Origin: Rhizophagus clarus
Lineage: Eukaryota > Glomeromycota > Glomeromycetes > Glomerales > Glomeraceae
Reading direction: 5' to 3'
DNA: 64,000 bases
Assembly: GCA_015698045.1 (NCBI GenBank)
Contig: BLAL01000281.1
Location: 186,001 to 250,000 of the forward strand
Numbering within the stretch: position 1 is the first letter of the stretch; each line of letters begins with the position of its first letter. Positions 1 through 12,004 of the stretch are shown piece by piece. The notes beneath the pieces are model-generated. The model searched no databases, had not been told where the DNA came from, and saw only the letters and a list, made by a program, of their open reading frames with translations. The position numbers and the translations under genes are program-made.

Positions 1-459
1 GCGTCCACTTGCAACACACGACCTACTCTAAAAGTAATATTGATGGTAAAAGCATATATTGTAAAAGCCTGAGAACTCCGCAATTTTGAGATCGCCAGGC
101 GTAAAACTAACTGTGTCTCTCTGGTAGATCTACGTATGAAAATTCCATTCGCATGTGCTTTCTTAGAGGTCTTGGCATTATACGACAATGCTAATCATGC
201 CTCATGTCTCCTTAACTTTTTCCCAGAAGGATATAAGCATGTAATGACGTGTGAAAGTTCAGCCAACTTTTCACAAAAATATTTCCTGTAAAATAACGCA
301 AAAACAAGGTACAGTATGTATATGCCAGAAGTTATGTATGTATGAGAGCGAGTTTTTCTCACAATGGGCCTTGTATTTAAGAAACGAAAATGACTCACAA
401 GAGTATTGTCAATCTTAAGTGTTGCCTCCAGGATGGTGAGGATAAAATAACACATAATC
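1..459. other. no gene recognised
   Basis: I see no supported gene here. A 91-codon open frame on the minus strand (195-470) has no recognisable domain, no intron pattern and no coding-like composition, so I treat it as chance. Confidence 0.4.
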
Positions 460-676
460 TCACCCTGCAAGGAAGATAAAGTCGCTATTCTCGAATTTTG
501 TTAAAACTCTATTAGCAAATCAAGGTTACCAAGCTCTCTCCCTCAACTTCGACCTCTATGTGAATGATCCTGAGAAAGACAAACCCATGGAATCAGCAGA
601 AGAGATTTCTAAGTATTTCGATAAGCCCCTCGTTCAGGATCAAATTCACATTCTCATAAAATCTAAGAATAAATAG
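460..676 (+). pseudogene. fragment of a lineage-type N-terminal domain gene
   Basis: An open frame of about 70 codons without an upstream ATG encodes a peptide that reads like a real protein (LLANQGYQALSLNFDLYVND, then PEKDKPMESAEEISKYFDK) and ends at a TAG. I recall similar short ubiquitin-fold-like stretches before SAM/nuclease-type proteins of Rhizophagus, but I cannot name the domain with certainty. It may be the 3' exon of a small gene whose 5' part is lost, or a detached 5' part of the decayed SAM-domain gene that follows about 280 bases downstream. Codon third positions are more G+C rich than in the surrounding transposon DNA, as in the next gene. Confidence 0.45.
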
Positions 677-954
677 TATTTTTAATCATACCATGTAGCG
701 ATACAGTCGCAATTTTTATGAATTGTAGGCCAACTTCCGGCAACGTTTTTTTTTTCATAAATAAAGTAATAATATTATTTTATCATACATAAGGAAAGCG
801 GGTCATGCGATGATGCAATGTCTGTGCTACATAAAAACATATTAACGTTTGCTTTTCCCAGAATAAATTTTATCCCACTCCGGAACGTAACACTATTTTT
901 TATCCGAACCAACTACCTATAAAAGTACCTCAACAGCTGAACACAACTCTTACC

Positions 955-2089
955 TGGTTGAGAACTGGGATACAGAAACCCTTATCGATTTTTTGAAAGA
1001 GCAGAACCTCAAGCTCAGGATATTCTTCGCAATGACGAAATTACCGGCCAAGACTTTCTTGACATGACAGAAGAAAAATTTCGTAGTCATGGTTTAAAAG
1101 GTGGTCCTGCCATGAGATCCTCAAAGAAAAGCCGAAGCGTGCGTTCTCCTCATACCGCAGTTTGAGTGAGGTGTTAGCGAAATATGACATCAATAGTGAT
1201 AGTATAACAAGTATTCCGCAATTTAAGCCAGATAAGATGTTTCCCATGTAAAGCTTTGGATGATTTTATCTCTACAGATATGTAATCTATTTCTATTATA
1301 AAACCCACACAATTGAGGAAAACTCTCCGGAGTTTAAGCTCTGCATTGACGCAGAATAAAAAATATGGGTCCAGTTGTTGACAGCAACGAGGCTATGCGC
1401 TGTGAATATATTTCGACAATCCTTCACACAGCTGTCAGTCTTCTTAAAGATTTACTTATCTTACCTCAAATGACATTAACTGGTGCTGAAAGTTCCGGCC
1501 GTGTGGATTATGCAATCAAAAAAATCATAGACGGTTTATTCGAAGAAATAATTTGCATAACTGAAGGGAAGCAAAATCAGCGGGTAAAGGCGTGGCTCAA
1601 AATCTTATGCAATGTAAAAGTTCATGCGATGTAAGTAATGTAGATTTTTATTTTTCGCTCTGTGCATGCGTTAACTGACATTATCGATATAGATGAACTT
1701 AAACATGCTCAAGAAAAGGCGGAAGTCCGACGAGGCATTCGGTTCCGAGTATGAATATGTCTATGGTATCGTTACAACAGGTGAGAAAACGACTCTAGTG
1801 GAGGTTTCTGTTTCGCTTTTGCATCACTAACCCGTTTTACAATTTCTTAGCCACGGACTGGTATTTCATCCTACATAGTACCGTAGGCATCTACTGTACA
1901 AGTAAGACCGAGTATCGAATCTCACTAACGGAAGACGCCATCAAAAATCCAGCCGAACTACGCAAGAATGTGAAGAGGATTTTAGAGGTTATAGTGGGCT
2001 TGTTAAAAGATAGGATATCAGCTAGTGAAGAACCCGCAAATAAGAAGTGCCGTGTAGAAGAGATAATCAAGAAAAAAAAAATTGAATAG
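955..2089 (+). pseudogene. SAM-domain / TEGK nuclease-like family gene, decayed
   Basis: The 5' part (955-1250) encodes a SAM-domain-like segment: TLIDFLKEQNLKL, then EILRNDEITGQDFLDMTEEK and GLKGG. After frame changes it reads SYRSLSEVLAKYDINSDSI. From 1365 the frame is MGPVVDSNEAMRCEYIS, followed by GRVDYAIKK and ICITEGK. The D ... E-x-K arrangement suggests a PD-(D/E)XK-type nuclease fold, which is inference. Two introns are well defined: 1631-1692 (GTAAGT..TATAG) and 1781-1850 (GTGAGA..TTCTTAG, with a CACTAAC branch-like site). The last exon reads TDWYFILHSTVGIYC and LLKDRISASEEPANKKCRVE before TAG at 2087-2089. The SAM half has frameshifts and stops, while the 3' half is nearly clean. 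I recall a large expanded family of this type in Rhizophagus; its function is not established. Confidence 0.75.
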
Positions 2090-2208
2090 GAGACGTTATG
2101 TATCATGGGCGCAGTCCCGAATTGTATTTATTTTTCGCATGTATTAATAAAAATTTTTCATTTGTTTATTAATTCAAAATTTGAATAATCCGCATCTTGT
2201 ATAAAATA

Positions 2209-2262
2209 ATGTCAAATATACAATCCATTGATTTGTTGAGAGAACTAATTTCTAAGCTCAAG
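2209..2262 (+). pseudogene. stub of a coiled-coil family gene
   Basis: A short ATG-started frame encodes MSNIQSIDLLRELISKLK and meets TAA immediately where a GTAAGT-like donor also lies (AAG/TAAGTAAAT). I recall many Rhizophagus proteins that begin almost identically and continue into a long coiled coil. No matching coiled-coil exon follows; the next gene is on the other strand. This is most likely a first exon or a truncated copy. It sits about 120 bases after the SAM-family stop codon, an arrangement that may be inherited from a family cluster. Confidence 0.4.
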
Positions 2263-2291
2263 TAAGTAAATTTATAATAGTAATTACAAAT

Positions 2292-2722
2292 TTAAATGAA
2301 CAAATTATTTTTTCCTCTTGTTTTTCCGTTTATTTTTCCGTTTGTCTTTCCATCGAGCTCTACGTGAGGTTGAGGTTGCAGATAAGGAGATAGCGATTGT
2401 GACGGTACATACGGTGCGAAATGATGAAATGAATTTTGGCCCGCTTGAAATAACTGCAAATGGGTTGTTAATTTAATTTGATTTCTGATATATAAACTTC
2501 TCAGATTATAATTACCTTGTCAACTTTTGCTTCCAATTCATTTAACCTGTTATTCATTTGTACATCCGATTTACATGGTTCTATTTTGACTTGTTCATTT
2601 TGAAGGGAGTATTTGAAACAAACGAGCATATGTACGGTAATCACGATTAAAGAAGCGAGTGGAAGAACAAGTGCGATAAGAGAGTTGTCTATTTTCATTT
2701 TTCCAAATAATTTCTTTTTCAA
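2292..2722 (-). CDS. small single-pass membrane protein, two exons
   Basis: Exon 1 is complement 2516-2722 and exon 2 complement 2292-2453, with a 62-base intron (GTAATT donor, TTTGCAG acceptor) in phase 0. The spliced product is 122 residues. It has a short basic N-terminus (MKKKLFGKMKIDN), one hydrophobic segment at about residues 14-36 (SLIALVLPLASLIVITVHML), a short predicted coiled stretch (NNRLNELEAKVDK) and a proline/glutamine-rich tail ending in lysine/asparagine repeats. Positive charges before the membrane segment favour an internal N-terminus. There is no recognisable domain and no signal cleavage site. The clean reading frame across a good intron argues for a real gene, although the family is unknown to me and the gene could be a lineage orphan. 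Confidence 0.6.
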
Positions 2723-3157
2723 TTTAAGGGGATAGGTATTTTTTAGAAAAAATTTGGGCAGAGAATTTCTTGTGAAAGCTTAAGAAATGAGAAAGTTTGA
2801 AATCTTATACTTTATATACTTTTCTGAATACATCGTGATTAATTATAAAATGATCTTTATAAACTCTTAATTGGTGACACAAAATATAATATAATGATAT
2901 AAATGATATAAGAATAGTAAAAAAAAAGTTTATAAAATTAACTTGTCGGAAAGCGAAAAAAAAAGTGATTCATACGATTTTATCGTTACTCAGAGTTATT
3001 TATTAATTCTTCGGTTGTACAACAACAATTAGTAGCCAATAAAATTAATTTTAAATTATGTCATAAATTAAATCTGGTGTAGTTAGTGTTTCAGAGAACT
3101 ATGAGTTTACGAAATTTTGGAATAATATTGCGCTAATTCCGGCCAAAATAAAATATC
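2723..3157. other. AT-rich intergenic, no gene
   Basis: Promoter-side DNA of the small membrane protein gene, very A+T rich. No coding frame, repeat or motif can be supported. Confidence 0.4.
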
Positions 3158-3340
3158 GTGAAAATATTTGATGTCGATCATCGGTTTGAAGCAGTTAAGG
3201 CATTTTTCTCCTTTTACGTATTACAAGTTTTTTTCTTATTCCGACCCCAAGCCATCGTGCTGTTTTCTCCGAGCATGAACTCATTAAAAGAAATGATCCA
3301 TCGCAGTTTAAGTAGTATTGACGAGATCTTTCGCAATTAA
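3158..3340 (+). CDS. short open frame, possible gene fragment
   Basis: A 60-codon frame (MKIFDVDHRFEAVKAFFSFY at the start, NSLKEMIHRSLSSIDEIFRN at the end) has balanced third-position base use and an amphipathic C-terminal part, unlike the surrounding AT noise. I do not recognise it. It could be an exon of a lost gene or chance. A TTTTTTTGTTAG run lies downstream near 3420-3433 but no continuation exon is evident. Confidence 0.2.
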   Translation: MKIFDVDHRFEAVKAFFSFYVLQVFFLFRPQAIVLFSPSMNSLKEMIHRSLSSIDEIFRN

Positions 3341-3789
3341 GAGTATGAATAAAGTATATTTTTTCGTTTATGACTGTGCATTTGCAAGGAAGCGACTCAG
3401 AGCTTACAAAGCTGATATATTTTTTTTGTTAGGCGGAGAATGTAGCCTTTCGATGAGTTTTACTAAGGCAATTTGTTTCTGACTCTGCATGTGCTACGTA
3501 TAACTGACAACCATTTATTCTATCTAGAATATCGATGTTGGGACAAACAAAATCGGATTAGAGTTGGGATATCGTGTTAGTATATAGATAGCTTAGCTTT
3601 AGATGAACGAAACACCGACAGGCATTAGCATAGAAACTCCATTTCACTTTGTAAAACAATTTATGTATTACCGAATCTTGTAATCTACTTTTTTGCATCA
3701 ATAAATCAGTAATTCTGATGAGGATATTACCTCGTTTTTTTATCTATGCTAACGAACTTTTGAATTATTCCATCTTATATAAAAAATTA

Positions 3790-4440
3790 ATTTCAGAGCA
3801 CAATCTTATGAGGCTAATTGTGAGAGCATAAGATCTGCATCTTGTGTCTTATCAAAGCAACCACAAGTTAATGCATCTAAATTAATATTTAATCTTAAAA
3901 ACCATGAAGATTCTTCATGATTGGAGTCATGTGATATGGAGGAACTTAAATCCGATTTGCATGATGAAGTTATTGCCAAGTTGGATAAAAATATAATTGT
4001 GGAACAGGAGTTAAAGCAACACTTTTTTGGAGCAGAAGAGCTTTACTCATTTTAGGGATTAAAGAAAATTAAACAGGTCGCTTATAGTACAGATGCCATT
4101 TTGAGTCTTAATTACCAACAAATCCAAAATATATGAATTCAGTAACAAGTTTACACAATGAAACCTTTATAACCAGAGTCATGTAACTTTAAAAATTAAT
4201 CTGACTAATACATATATTCTTCCAAAAGCATCTCAATCTAGGTCAACTTATGATCATACTTATTTTCATAATAAGATATTAGATTAATATCCTAATTTAT
4301 ATAGAGAATTTAGTAATGAAAATTTTGATTATAAAGTTATTAACAAGATATCATGCTCATTATACAAGTTAAAACATAATGATAAGAAAAATATAAAAAG
4401 TACATATAAACCTGGATTTTATTATATTAAATGTGAATAG
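3790..4440 (+). pseudogene. decayed lineage-type gene fragment
   Basis: Several neighbouring frames read like protein: ANCESIRSASCVLSKQPQVN near 3810-3870, then an ATG-started 39-codon piece at 3936-4055 (MEELKSDLHDEVIAKLDKNI), then GLKKIKQVAYSTDAILSLNY, and further down REFSNENFDYKVINK. The pieces are in order on the same strand but separated by stops and frame changes, as expected for an old pseudogene. I do not recognise a domain. It may also be a remnant of a transposon gene. Confidence 0.35.
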
Positions 4441-5796
4441 TATAAAATTGAAATAGTTGCATAGTCAGATTAATTTGTAATTACATTTCATAACTGATAC
4501 TTTATTATATAATATTTTTACATATATTAACTATTGCCTAATTAGATTAATTTGCAATCATTTATATAAATATAATTTCTTAATTTAATTGATTAAATTA
4601 TGTACAGTATATCCAATAATATTACTTTTAATTTTGATTTTTCTATCCCTAAATTTGTATTAGAAGGTTTTGTTCTCTTATTAGAGATCTTATAAGAAAA
4701 TTATTTCAAACATGCTAACAATTTGAAACAATTAAATATTCTATTTTTAAATCAAATTTTAAACAGAAAAATTCAAATATTATCCTGATTGACTATTAAC
4801 AATTTGTTTTCTCTATATCAAGAAGATAATTCAAACTTTCTTAAAATTATTCAATTACAATTTAAATCTGATGTTTTTTAAATTACTCTAGATATTTATC
4901 ATATTATATCATATTATATTAAAATCAGAAGCTAAGTGTTATTTGAATACAAAATATCAAAACTTTATATTAATATTAGATTTTATTTCTAACCAATTCT
5001 TTATTGGTATTCCTATTTCTTTTGATTTTCTCTCAATATATTTGTTTTCAAATATTATGAATTAATTCAACACTTATCTTCATATAATAAAATCTTAATT
5101 TGTTTATATTTAGGTTATTTTTATAACTCATCTAATAAACCCAACATTTGTATCATGCTTTCCTTAATTTCATATACTATTTATATTCATAAAATATAAA
5201 ACACTAAATATATTGATTATATTCATTATTTTTTACTGATTAATTTTAACTTCAAATTATATATTCTTTGCTCATTAATTGATTTTTTATCAATTAACTT
5301 ACCTTATAATAACACTTTACAAATTTTATTCTTTCTGCTTTTGAATAAAAGGTTATTGATATTTGCATTTCTATTTTTTCAGATAGTTTTCTTAATTCTT
5401 TATTATGAAATTCTATCTTTTTTGAGAAATTCTTATCTTCAAATAAACTTTTATTAATTTAATAGAAACTTTCAAATTTTTTATTATTACATTTTTATAT
5501 AGATGATAACCCAATTCATTTGAAGTTTCAATATCTGTTAGTTTTATTTAAACCTATTACAATACACCATTCACTTAATTTACTACTTTTCTTGAATATT
5601 GGTCTTTAGTTTATTATGCTGAATTCTTTACTATTTTACTTGTTATTTTAGTTTTTTCTTTTAATTTAAATATTATGATTTTTACAGATTTTTAATCTGT
5701 TATTTTACAATTAACTTCTTTTTAAATAATTCTTATAGATTATTAGTATGTGATTTATTTAAACTTTTTATATTCAATTTAATTTGAAATTATATT
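4441..5796. other. extremely AT-rich spacer
   Basis: Over 1.3 kb of near-pure A+T with many ATTTAA/TTATTA strings, dense stops in all frames and no repeat structure that I can bound. I see no gene in it. Confidence 0.5.
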
Positions 5797-6218
5797 TATG
5801 GTCTAGTGCAAAAAAGTTGATATACAAAAATCATTACCTAATTTGATAGTATGATACAAAAATTAACAATTACGTCATATGAGCATAATAAATATTTAAA
5901 AAATAAGAAACAGTCCCACCCTTTAATTTTATAAACAAATAGTGTTCCGCAAATGATTTGGTCAAATCAAATCAATTTGGATTTGATTTGAAGTTTGATT
6001 TGATTCGATTTGATAATTTTGATTTGCAAATCAAATCCAAACTTCAAAACAAGATTTGAGTTCAAATTCAAATTAAAAAAAAAAGATTTGATTCGATTTC
6101 AAATCAAATTCAAATTAACTTAAACTAATTCAATCAAATCTGAATCAAATCTGACAAATCCAAATCAAATCCAAATCAAATCGAATTAAATATACATGAT
6201 CTAGTTAAACGTAATTAT

Positions 6219-8578
6219 AGGACCCCGAACAATACTAATATAACTCACAAATGTATAAAGGCAGGGTCATGTGACTTGCCGATCTAATCAGATAATCTGA
6301 ATATCCAATCTTTTTTTTAATCATTTATCAGTTTATTTTTGTAGTGTTGCCAGACGAAAGGCATGACCAGACTTTTGGAATTAAGGTAAGGGAGGATAGG
6401 AAGTGTTTTTCGATGTTTTTTTAACTAATTAATTAATTATTTTTTATTTTTATTTTTTGTAGTGTTGTCAGACGAAAGGCACAACTGAACTTTTGGAATT
6501 AAGGTAAGGGGGGGTTGGAGGAGGTGTTTCGTTATTTTTTTTTTAATTAATTTAAGTATTAACTTTTTTTTACTTTTTGTAGTGTTGTCAGACGAAAAGC
6601 ATGACCAGACTTTTGGAATTAAGGTAAGGGAGGGTGGTGAAGTATTTTTCAGTGTTTTTTTTAACTATTTAATTAATTATTTTTTTTTTATTTTTTTATA
6701 ATGTTGCCAGACGAAATGCACGACTGGACTTTTGGAATTAAGGTAAGGGAAGGGTTGGGGGAGGTGTTTCGTTGTTTTTTTTTTAATTAATTAAGTATTA
6801 ACTTTTTTTTTACTTTTTGTAGTGTTGCCAAACGAAAAGCATGACCGGACTTTTGGAATTAAGGTAAGGGAGGGTGAGAAGTGTTTTTCAGTGTTTTTTT
6901 TAACTAATTAATTAATTATTTTTTATTTTTATTTTTTGTAGTGTTGCCAGACGAAAGGCACGATTGGACTTTTGGAATTAAGGTAAGGGAGAGGTTGGGG
7001 GAGATGTTTCGTTGTTTTTTTTTAATTAATTTAAGTATTAACTTTTTTTTTTACTTTTTGTAGTGTTGCCAGACAAAAAGCATGACCAGACTTTTAGAAT
7101 TAAGGTAAGGGAGGGTGGGGAAGTGTTTTTCAGTGTTTTTTTAACTATTTAATTAATTATTTTTTTTTTATTTTTTTGTAGTGTTGCCAGACGAAATGCA
7201 CGACCAGACTTTTGGAATTAAGGTAAGAGAGAGGTTGGGGGAGGTGTTTCATTGTTTTTTTTTTAATTAATTAAGTATTAACTTTTTTTTTTACTTTTTG
7301 TAGTGTTGCCAGACGAAAAGCACGACTGGACTTTTGGAATTAAGGTAAGGGAGGGTTGGAAGAGGTGTTTCATTGTTTTTTTTAATTAATTAAGTATTAA
7401 CCATTTTTTTTATTTTTTTGTAGAGTTGCCAGACGAAAAGCATGACCAGACTTTTGGAATTAAGGTAAGGGAGGGTGGGGAAGTGTTTTTCGGTATTTTT
7501 TTTAACTAATTAATTGTTTTTTTTTTATTTTTTTGTAGTGTTGCCAGATGAAAAGCATGACCGGACTTTTGGAATTAAGGTAAGAGAGGGTGGGGAAGTG
7601 TTTTTCGGTGTTTTTTTTAACTATTTAATTAATTATTTTTTTTTATTTTTTTGTAGTGTTACCGGATGAAATGCACGACTGGACTTTTGGAATTAAGGTA
7701 AGGGAAGGGTTGGAGGAGGTGTTTCGTTGTTTTTTTTTTAATTAATTAAGTATTAACTTTTTTTCTACTTTTTGTAGTGTTGCCAGACGAAAAGCATGAC
7801 CAGACTTTTGGAATTAAGGTAAGGGAGGGTTGGGGGAGGTGTTTCGTTATTTTTTTTTAATTAATTAAGTATTAACCTTTTTTTTATTTTTTTGTAGTGT
7901 TGCCGGACGAAAAGCATGATCAGACTTTTGGAATTAAGGTAAGGGAGGGTGGGGGAAGTGTTTTTCGGTATTTTTTTAACTAATTAATTGTTTTTTTTTT
8001 TATTTTTTTGTAGTGTTACCAGACGAAAAGTATGACCGGACTTTTGGAATTAAGGTAAGGGAGGGTTGGAGGAGGTGTTTCATTGTTTTTTTTTAATTAA
8101 TTAAGTATTGATTTTTTTTTATTTTTTGTAGTGTTGCCAGATGAAAAACACGACTGGACTTTTGGAATTAAGGTAAGGGAGAGTGGGGGAAGTGTTTTTC
8201 AGTATTTTTTTTAACAAATTAATTATTTTTTTTATTTTTTATAGTGTTGCCAGGTGAAAAACACGACCAGACTTTTGGAATTAGGGTATTAAAACCCAAA
8301 AAAGAATAATAAAAATAAATAAATTTGGTATAAAATACCGAAAAAAAGTGAAAAAATAAATAAAATAAAATAAATTTTAGTAAATACCGAGTAATTTAAT
8401 TTACTGAAATTAGTATTTTTTAAAAATAAATTCACGTATATCTATTATAAACTCTACACAAACATAATATCCCAAATTAACCGATCTACGCAAACTCAAT
8501 TTGTAGGTTTAAAAAGTAATTTCATATAAACCCTACGCAAACTCGTATGTGAGTTATATTGGTATTATTCAGGATCCT
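6219..8578. mobile_element. element B: AGGACC-type TIR element with exon-like array
   Basis: The left end is AGGACCCCGAACAATACTAA and the inverted right end AGGATCCTGAATAATACCAA. The terminal repeats agree over about 31 bases, to ATATAACTCACA. Flanks are GTAATTAT (6211-6218) and GTAATTAC (8579-8586), an 8-bp duplication with one difference. There is no transposase. The interior is almost entirely a tandem array (6345-8286), with a short unique stretch 8287-8578. Elements C (10,201) and H (22,662) have the same type of ends. Confidence 0.8.
6345..8286 (+). repeat. 17-unit exon-plus-intron-like tandem array (about 118 bp each)
   Basis: Each unit is a 41-base core (TGTTGCCAGACGAAAAGCAT... GGAATTAAG) followed by GTAAGGGAGG, then 70-80 bases of T-rich spacer with AATTAATTAA and a final TTTTTTGTAG. 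The core is thus bounded by a consensus 3' splice site and a consensus 5' splice site, and the spacer has the size of a host intron. One core frame encodes LPDEKHDRTFGIK. Two spacer types (one with TTTTTAACTAATTAATT, one with AATTAAGTATTAAC) alternate over much of the array, giving a 240-bp higher-order repeat. Many cores have lost CpG to TpG or CpA. Confidence 0.85.
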
Positions 8579-8649
8579 GTAATTACCGTAAATATTATTG
8601 GTAGTTACTGCAACCACATGATGTCCAACCCTCCTTAAACACACTAAAG

Positions 8650-8845
8650 AAATACGTTTCACAACATTTTTTTATTAATAATGCGTTGCAAAATGCATTT
8701 TTTATTTAAATAATTAAAAAAAAACATTTCGCAATATTTTTTTTATTAGTATTGTGTTGTGAAATGCATTTTTTTATTAAATTAATTTAAAAAAAATGTT
8801 TCGCAACATTTTTATTAATATTGCGTTGCAAAATGCATTTTTTTA
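8650..8845. repeat. three tandem units of about 73 bp in element A
   Basis: Three copies of a unit of the form TTTCGCAACATTTTTATTAA followed by TATTGCGTTGCAAAATGCA and an AT spacer. The unit is itself near-palindromic around TTAATA (GCAAC... and ...GTTGC). It belongs to element A and probably serves no coding role. Confidence 0.6.
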
Positions 8846-10919
8846 TTTAAAATTCAACAAATCAAACCAAATCACAAATCCATTTGAATGAATTTGATTT
8901 GATTTGAATTTGAATTTGATTTGAATCGAATCAAATTTAAATCAAATCAAATCAAATTCGAATCAAATTTCAAATCAGATTTGAATAGTTTGATTCAAAT
9001 TCGAATTCAAACTTTTCAGATTTGATTTGATCAAATCAAATTTCAAATCTAACCTGATTTGGTCTAATTTGATTTGTGTGGAACACTATAAACAAAACAC
9101 TCCTTATTTTTTCTTCATAAATAACTTAGAATGTAACCAAAACTTTTTAACTAGCAATAAAAAGAAGATGATTATTCGTGTTCATCAACACTTTTTTGAT
9201 AATTAACAGCGCCAGAAATAACATTATGACTTAAAACTATGCAAGGAGGTTGCTACAGTTCTTAGTATTAAGGAGGCAACAGTTGCATGTGTAGTTGCTG
9301 AATATAACAAAAATGAAACTTTATCACAGAAAAATTACGCTGACCAAAAAAAGGCTTAATTGCAACATTGTTAGATTTATACATAGTTTTGTTATTTCTG
9401 CAAATATTTCAGGTGCCCACTTTCAACACAGATATTACAACAAAAATTTGAAGAAAATGACCATATATTTTCAAAATGGCAGTTACTTTGTATACTTCAT
9501 AAATTGGGATATTACTACGGTCATGGTGAACATCAAAATATATTGCATGAATCATCACAAAATATTGCCTTTCGTAATTGTTACTTACGATGTCAGTTTG
9601 AAAATTTACAGGGTGAAAATAAAATTCCAACTAGGCTAGAGGTATTTTTAGACAAGTCTTACCGCCATTTACACCATACTACAAGTCGTACTTAGGTTCC
9701 AAATCATGGAGTTGTATATTTGTTTGGACGCAATCCTTAGTCATTATTTTTGAAACAATATTTGTAATGCGTAATTGCAATTCTAATAAACTTTTTGGTG
9801 AAATTGTCCCTAATTCTCTTTTATTATGGGATCCATCAATTAAACCATCTTCATCAAGGGGAAGAAAACAAGCAAATACTGATACTTAAGATAATGTATC
9901 TGATGTTATTCGAAATTCTAATACTGTAGCAAACTAAGTTGATTATCATGGCAATTTTACAGCCGAAATATTTAAAGATCTTTTTGATAAACTCTGTACT
10001 AATATCAAAGAACAATTTGGGTCAGTTGATATTCATATGGATAGTGCTTAGTATTACAAATGTCAAACTGAATAAGTGCCTACATCAAACTTAAAAAAGG
10101 ATGCGTTAATTGCATGGTTATTGTCTGTTAGTGTTAACATTCCAGAAAATTCTAGTAAAGCAGAACTATATGAGTTAGTAAAATCAAACAAAACTAAAGT
10201 AGGACCCCAAACAATATATATATAGGTCAAATGAAAATTTCAAAATTTACTATGATCAATAAGCAAATTATTTTAAATTCTACTAAGCAAACTCTTATTA
10301 TAACCTTTGAATTTTTTATTCTGCTAAGCAATTTTTTTTCTGATATATATAACTTTATTTAAGTATAAAAAGATAATTTAATTATAATAAATATATATAT
10401 AGTAATAGTAAATTAATTTTTTATATCATTGCGAAAAAAAATTGTGAAATTAATTCACTAAATATTAATAAATTAATAATATAAAATGATATACCAACTT
10501 CAGAATTTTTAATTTTAATTAATATTAATATAATATTAAATATTAATATACTATTGCTATTTTAAAAATAGTTTTAAAATTTGGAATTTTTTATAAATAT
10601 TATTATATTTAGATTTATAAAAATTAAAATATAAATTATTGCCAACCCTTATGAACAACTTCTTAAAGTTAACAAGTTGATTTAAAATAAAAAAAAGAAA
10701 ATTTCTATTTGTACACAGTGTGTCTGGACACTATATTACATGATTTTATAAAAAAAACTTTATCTGTCAAATTTTCAATTTTATTAATTTTATTTTAGAT
10801 TTTATTGGCTAGTTTTATGATAAAAATAAGTTACATCACAAAAAATTGCATAATTTTAATTGTATTATTAATGTAATGCTGTAATATTAATGCAATATAT
10901 AAGAAAATTATAGTAAGAA

Positions 10920-11560
10920 AAGACAGTGAAAAATTAAGGGTATGAGAAAAAGAAAAGATAAATAAAAAAGGATGAAGATAATTAAATAAGAAGTAAAAGA
11001 AAAAAAAAAAGTGAAGGATAGTGAAAAGAAACGAAAAAAATGAAGAAATAATGAGATGAATGAAAAAACAAAAGGAAAATGAAAAGGAATGAATGAAGGG
11101 AATAAAAAAGTGAAAGGAACAAAAAGAAATTAAAAGGAATGAAGAAACAAAAGGGTAATGAAAAGAAATAAAAGAAACGAATGATTAATAAGAAAGAACA
11201 AGACAAAATAAAAGAAAATGAAAGGAAGCAAAGAGGAATGAAAACTAACGAAAGAAATAAAAAAAGCAATGAAAGAACCTAAGGATTAATGAAATGAAAC
11301 AATGAAAGATCACAGAAGAAATCACGAAAGAAACAAAAAAAGAAATAAAGGAAAAAAAGAAAAAGCAGAAAATAAAAGAAAAAAAATAAAAAAAACAAAG
11401 AAAAAAGTGAAAAAAATGAAAGAAACAATGAAATAGATAAAGGAAAGTAAGAGAAATAAAGGGGAAACAATATAAGAAAAACTGGAACACCCACCTATAG
11501 AAAAAAGGAAAAGAAAATCAGTTAATATCATTTTAAAGAAAATAAACAATGAGAAAGAGA
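10920..11560. repeat. polypurine tract (GAAA/GAATGAAA-like)
   Basis: About 640 bases in which the + strand is nearly all purine, built from degenerate AATGAAA/AAAGAAA/GGAATGA words. The opposite strand gives long artefactual frames rich in Phe/Ser/Leu that are not genes. A homologous tract lies at 40,490-41,030. Confidence 0.7.
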
Positions 11561-11835
11561 CGAAAAAAACTTACATGAATATTTACTGAGATAGTACATG
11601 TCTAAAGAAGAGACAAAAAGGTTAATAAAAACAAAGAAAAGAACAAAGAGAAAATAAAAAAAGTAAAACTCACCTTGAATTTCTGCCAAATGGAACTAAA
11701 AACAGCCACACCTAAAAAAAGAACGAACAAGTTAATAAAAGTCAAAAGAAAAGATAATAAAAGCAAAAAAACTATCTATTATCTTCTTGAAGTTAAAGAA
11801 GTAGCTAAAGGTCATGACTAAAGAATCTAAAAAAA
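11440..11835 (-). pseudogene. captured gene fragment: three small exon-like pieces
   Basis: On the minus strand three short segments are each bounded by splice-like signals. The first follows ATTCTTTAG (about 11,820-11,780). The second follows CTTTTTTTAG and ends AAATTCAAG/GTGAGT (about 11,713-11,672), encoding VAVFSSIW. The third follows CTTCTTTAG and ends with GTAAGT (about 11,602-11,570). A further CTATAG/GTGGGTGTTCC lies at about 11,496. The homologous pieces at 41.0-41.3 kb are better preserved and have compatible phases, so I read this as a decayed copy of the same captured gene fragment. Confidence 0.5.
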
Positions 11836-12004
11836 TATGAAAAAAAAGAAATAAATAAACCATTTAACACACCGTGTAAATTACATCATTAAATCACGTG
11901 TACCGTGTTCAAACACACCGTGTAAACTAAGAAATTTTCTAAAAAAAATTACACTTTAAAATTAAAATCACTTAAACAATAAATAATTGAAAGTATAAAA
12001 GTTG

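Larger units (their letters stand above)
5940..9088. mobile_element. element A: hAT-like non-autonomous TIR element
   Basis: The ends are TAGTGTTCCGCAAATGATTT and, inverted from the right, TAGTGTTCCACACAAATCAA. The perfect 8-bp direct repeat TAAACAAA flanks it (5932-5939 and 9089-9096). Both subterminal regions are filled with copies of an AAATCAAATC-like decamer in opposite orientations, probably transposase-binding repeats. There is no transposase frame. Its own sequence is about 0.8 kb; the rest is element B, which inserted into it. The 8-bp duplication and the TAG-type terminus point to the hAT superfamily by family knowledge. Confidence 0.8.

Noticed and set aside
9295-9695. Overlapping frames on both strands
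   Set aside because: They are pieces of the broken Tc1/mariner-like transposase read in and out of frame.
10982-11549. Several overlapping minus-strand frames rich in Phe, Ser and Leu
   Set aside because: They are by-products of the polypurine tract; no start context, no domain, and all three frames are open at once.
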